DNA of 45,052 nt from JADJNW01 sp964523725 (lineage in GTDB: Bacteria > Bacteroidota > Bacteroidia > Chitinophagales > Saprospiraceae), in NCBI GenBank assembly GCA_964523725.1, contig CAZGAU010000025.1, positions 1-45,052 of the forward strand, read 5' to 3'. The notes under the pieces were generated by a model that saw only the letters and a list, made by a program, of their open reading frames with translations, did no database searches and was not told where the DNA came from. Each line of letters begins with the position of its first letter. Position 1 is the stretch's first letter. Positions 43,145 through 45,052 of the stretch are shown here, in pieces. Made by a program: the position numbers and the translations under genes.

Positions 43145-43612
43145 ATGAAAACCCGCCAGCCACTCAAACGACATCAGGCTTTGCAGCCGCTCAGCCGGGA
43201 ACATCACCAGGGCTTGTTGCTTTGCTGGAAAATTCGGATGGGCATGTCCAAAGGTATTGAGGTGGAGCGCATCAAGCGTTATGTCAACTGGTTTTATGAG
43301 CACCATTTAATGCCGCATTTCGAGATGGAAGAGCAACATATTTTCCCTATTTTGGGAGAAGCGCACGAGCTGGTAAAAAAAGCCATTGCCGAGCATCGGC
43401 GTCTGGGGCGTCTTTTTAAAAAAGAGACCGACCTGGAAAAAACGCTGAACCGCATCGAAGAGGAATTACAGCAACATATTCGATTTGAAGAACGAGTATT
43501 ATTCAATGAAATTCAACAAGTTACCTCTGACACAGCCTTAAAAAAGATAGAATCCCTGCACGCAGAAACCGCCTTCCAAGACAATCTTGAGGATGAATTC
43601 TGGGCGCGGTGA
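43145..43612 (+). CDS. Hemerythrin HHE-domain protein
   Basis: A 155-residue four-helix bundle with non-heme di-iron ligands: LSREHHQG (H20/H21), HFEMEEQHIFPIL (H58, E62, H65), AEHRRL (H84) and QQHIRFEERVLF (H111, E115). Such proteins bind O2 or help in repair or sensing under NO and oxidative stress. It lies 62 bp after the globin gene, same strand, giving a probable three-gene stress unit with the Rrf2 regulator. The stop overlaps the start of a decayed Zn-ribbon fragment. Confidence 0.9.
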   Translation: MKTRQPLKRHQALQPLSREHHQGLLLCWKIRMGMSKGIEVERIKRYVNWFYEHHLMPHFEMEEQHIFPILGEAHELVKKAIAEHRRLGRLFKKETDLEKTLNRIEEELQQHIRFEERVLFNEIQQVTSDTALKKIESLHAETAFQDNLEDEFWAR

Positions 43613-43649
43613 TAATTTTTCCGCCGTATTCGATGCAGACCCTCTTTTT
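43611..43649 (-). pseudogene. Decayed 5' fragment of the zinc-ribbon gene
   Basis: On the minus strand 39 bases align with the start of the Zn-ribbon gene (41728 downward) without gaps. They read as KKRVCIEYGGKII against KKKTCIECGEEII. I count eight differences, all transitions. The second Cys of CxxC is lost, and the rest of the gene is absent. Confidence 0.6.
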
Positions 43650-43859
43650 CGGTGGCTCTATTTAGACACATTTCTGTAGAAAAATAAGAATCGTCCAATA
43701 ATTGTAAAATGGGGATAATGTAGCTGAAAGGCTTGATATTGCTACTCGTTCGGCTAAGTAATTATTTTCCCTTTCAACTTTTTTGAAAAAAATCCGGAAA
43801 AAAGCTTGACTTTGAAAATCAATTCATCGTATATTTGCGATATAAATTTTAATCGAATA
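43613..43859. other. Intergenic region before arsR
   Basis: Contains the Zn-ribbon remnant (43611-43649) and the arsR promoter/operator. Otherwise no gene. Confidence 0.5.
43830..43856 (+). promoter_or_regulatory. arsR promoter with overlapping candidate ArsR operator
   Basis: TATATTTG (43830-43837) is an exact -7 match, with TTTG at 43811-43814 (15-bp spacer) or TTG at 43805-43807 (22-bp spacer) upstream. An imperfect dyad, TTTGCGAT and ATCGAAT separated by about 10 bp, overlaps the box and the start point, as expected for ArsR-type operators. Confidence 0.5.
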
Positions 43860-44186
43860 ATGGCGATAAACAAAAAAGAAGAATTTTCACCCGAATTGCT
43901 GGAGTTGGCAGAATTTGCCAAAGCCCTTTCGCACCCGGCGCGGATCGCGATTTTGCAAACCTTGGCAGAAAAGCAAATGTGTATTTGCGGCGAGATTGTG
44001 GAGGTGCTGCCCCTGGCGCAGGCGACGGTTTCCCAGCATTTAAAGGAGTTGAAAAATGCCGGACTGATCAAAGGCGAAGTCGAAGGCAAAAAATCCTGCT
44101 ATTGCATTGACTGGGAAGCATTTGAGCGTTTTACCCGCAAGATGAATACGATGTTTAAAAATATATCAAATCAACAATGTTGTTAA
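43860..44186 (+). CDS. arsR: ArsR family metalloregulator (arsenite-responsive type)
   Basis: A 108-residue winged-helix repressor. ALSHPARIAILQTLAEKQMCICGEIVEVLPLAQATVSQHLKELKNAGLI is the classic ArsR fold. C41 and C43 sit at the start of the metal-sensing helix, as in As(III)-type ArsR proteins. Additional Cys at 80, 82, 107 and 108 could complete a three-thiol site. The ATG at 43860 is chosen; an upstream in-frame start would span the promoter box. The next gene, 28 bp away, is arsM, which makes arsenite the likely inducer. Confidence 0.92.
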   Translation: MAINKKEEFSPELLELAEFAKALSHPARIAILQTLAEKQMCICGEIVEVLPLAQATVSQHLKELKNAGLIKGEVEGKKSCYCIDWEAFERFTRKMNTMFKNISNQQCC

Positions 44187-44214
44187 TTTATAAATAAACA
44201 AAAATCACTCGATT

Positions 44215-45051
44215 ATGCGAACAGAACAGGAATTAAAAGACCTGGTACGCCAGAAATATTCTGAACTTGCCCTGCAAGAGAAATCATCCGACTCCGATGG
44301 CTGCTGCGGCACCACATCATGTTGTGGCGACACATATAATATTATGGCAGATGATTATACACAACTCTCTGGTTATAATCCTGATGCAGATTTAAATCTG
44401 GGTTGTGGCTTGCCTACACAGTTCGCCAGGATCAGGCCCGGCGATACCGTCATTGACCTGGGTTCCGGCGCCGGAAACGACGCCTTTATTGCCCGCCACG
44501 AAACCGGCGCCACCGGCAAAGTGATTGGCATCGATTTCAGCGAGGCAATGATCGCCAAAGCCAGAACCAACGCCGAAAAACTGGGTTTCAACAACATTGA
44601 ATTCCGCCACGGCGACATTGAGCAAATGCCCGTCACGGCTAACGTAGCCGATGTAATCGTGAGCAATTGCGTATTGAATCTGGTGCCCAACAAGCGTAAT
44701 GTGATCAAAGAAATCATGCGCGTGCTCAAGCCCGGCGGGCATTTCAGTATTTCGGATATCGTACTGGTGGGCGACCTGCCCAAAGATTTGCAGGAAGCGG
44801 CTGAAATGTACGCAGGCTGCGTTTCCGGGGCGATTCAAAAAGATGAATACCTGAATTTAATTCGGGAAGCCGGCTTTGAAAGCATGGAAATTCAAAAGGA
44901 AAAAGAAATTATTATACCAGACGAAACCTTATTACAATATTTGAATAAAGATGAATTAGCCGCTTTCAAACAAAGCGAAACGGGTATCTACAGCGTGACC
45001 GTGTTTGCGCGCAAACCTGAGTGTTGCGAACCGGAAAGCGGATGCTGCTAA
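44215..45051 (+). CDS. arsM: Arsenite S-adenosylmethionine methyltransferase
   Basis: A 278-residue methyltransferase that adds methyl groups to As(III), giving methylated, partly volatile products. The SAM site is DLGSGAGND (81-89). The three conserved As-binding cysteines are C64 (LGCGLP), C152 (VSNCVLNLVP) and C202 (AGCVSGA); the 50-residue spacing of the last two is as in known ArsM proteins. Extra Cys pairs at the N-terminus (GCCGTTSCCG) and C-terminus (ECCEPESGCC) may bind arsenic as well. No efflux pump or arsenate reductase is visible; the gene ends 1 bp before the window edge. Confidence 0.95.
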   Translation: MRTEQELKDLVRQKYSELALQEKSSDSDGCCGTTSCCGDTYNIMADDYTQLSGYNPDADLNLGCGLPTQFARIRPGDTVIDLGSGAGNDAFIARHETGATGKVIGIDFSEAMIAKARTNAEKLGFNNIEFRHGDIEQMPVTANVADVIVSNCVLNLVPNKRNVIKEIMRVLKPGGHFSISDIVLVGDLPKDLQEAAEMYAGCVSGAIQKDEYLNLIREAGFESMEIQKEKEIIIPDETLLQYLNKDELAAFKQSETGIYSVTVFARKPECCEPESGCC

Positions 45052-45052
45052 G

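Overview
The window looks like a chromosomal contig of a Bacteroidota bacterium, probably of the Saprospiria/Lewinella type; the class is inference. The evidence is a secreted protease with a type IX secretion (T9SS) C-terminal sorting domain, a SusC/SusD outer-membrane pair, a fused LpxC-FabZ enzyme, a GYDIA-type GHMP kinase, DUF3667 and DUF2975 proteins, and repeated TAnnTTTG promoter boxes with no strong Shine-Dalgarno sites. I see no rRNA, tRNA or CRISPR array. Two 100-N runs are assembly gaps. Each is flanked by an exact 55-base duplication, so the two interrupted genes are almost certainly intact.

Layout. 1-7.7 kb: the 5' part of a secreted Cys-rich protein (minus strand, cut by the window edge), GYDIA kinase, a flavin reductase, an Nfu Fe-S carrier, and a large T9SS metzincin protease. 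7.8-9.7 kb: an XRE/DUF2975 pair behind a 29-bp palindrome, an odd ORF made of 13 exact heptads (21-bp DNA repeat), and a second XRE-like regulator. 9.7-21.8 kb: an SGNH hydrolase, then a 4-hydroxyproline island. The island holds a DHDPS-like deaminase, ketoglutarate-semialdehyde dehydrogenase, hydroxyproline epimerase, FAD-dependent D-hydroxyproline dehydrogenase and a TRIC/UPF0126 membrane protein, with a convergent AraC regulator and a SusD/SusC pair. Together these could import and convert hydroxyproline (or collagen-like peptides) to 2-oxoglutarate.

22.3-29.5 kb: OmpA-like lipoprotein, an unknown membrane protein, the heptose epimerase RfaD, DUF3667, GatB, a REP-associated tyrosine transposase (RAYT) bracketed by three REP-like hairpins, a MerR regulator and a META-type lipoprotein. 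29.5-33.6 kb: a minus-strand lipid A operon, lpxD, lpxC-fabZ, lpxA and an ABC ATPase. 33.7-41.2 kb: hemC, hemD, a lipoprotein, CapA-type phosphoesterase, an M23 peptidase and alaS.

41.2-45.05 kb: a Zn-ribbon protein, a small conserved-looking ORF, and two stress units. One is an Rrf2 regulator with three Cys, a truncated hemoglobin and a hemerythrin protein (probably NO/O2 response). The other is ArsR plus ArsM (arsenite sensing and methylation). A 39-bp decayed copy of the Zn-ribbon gene start lies between the two stress units.
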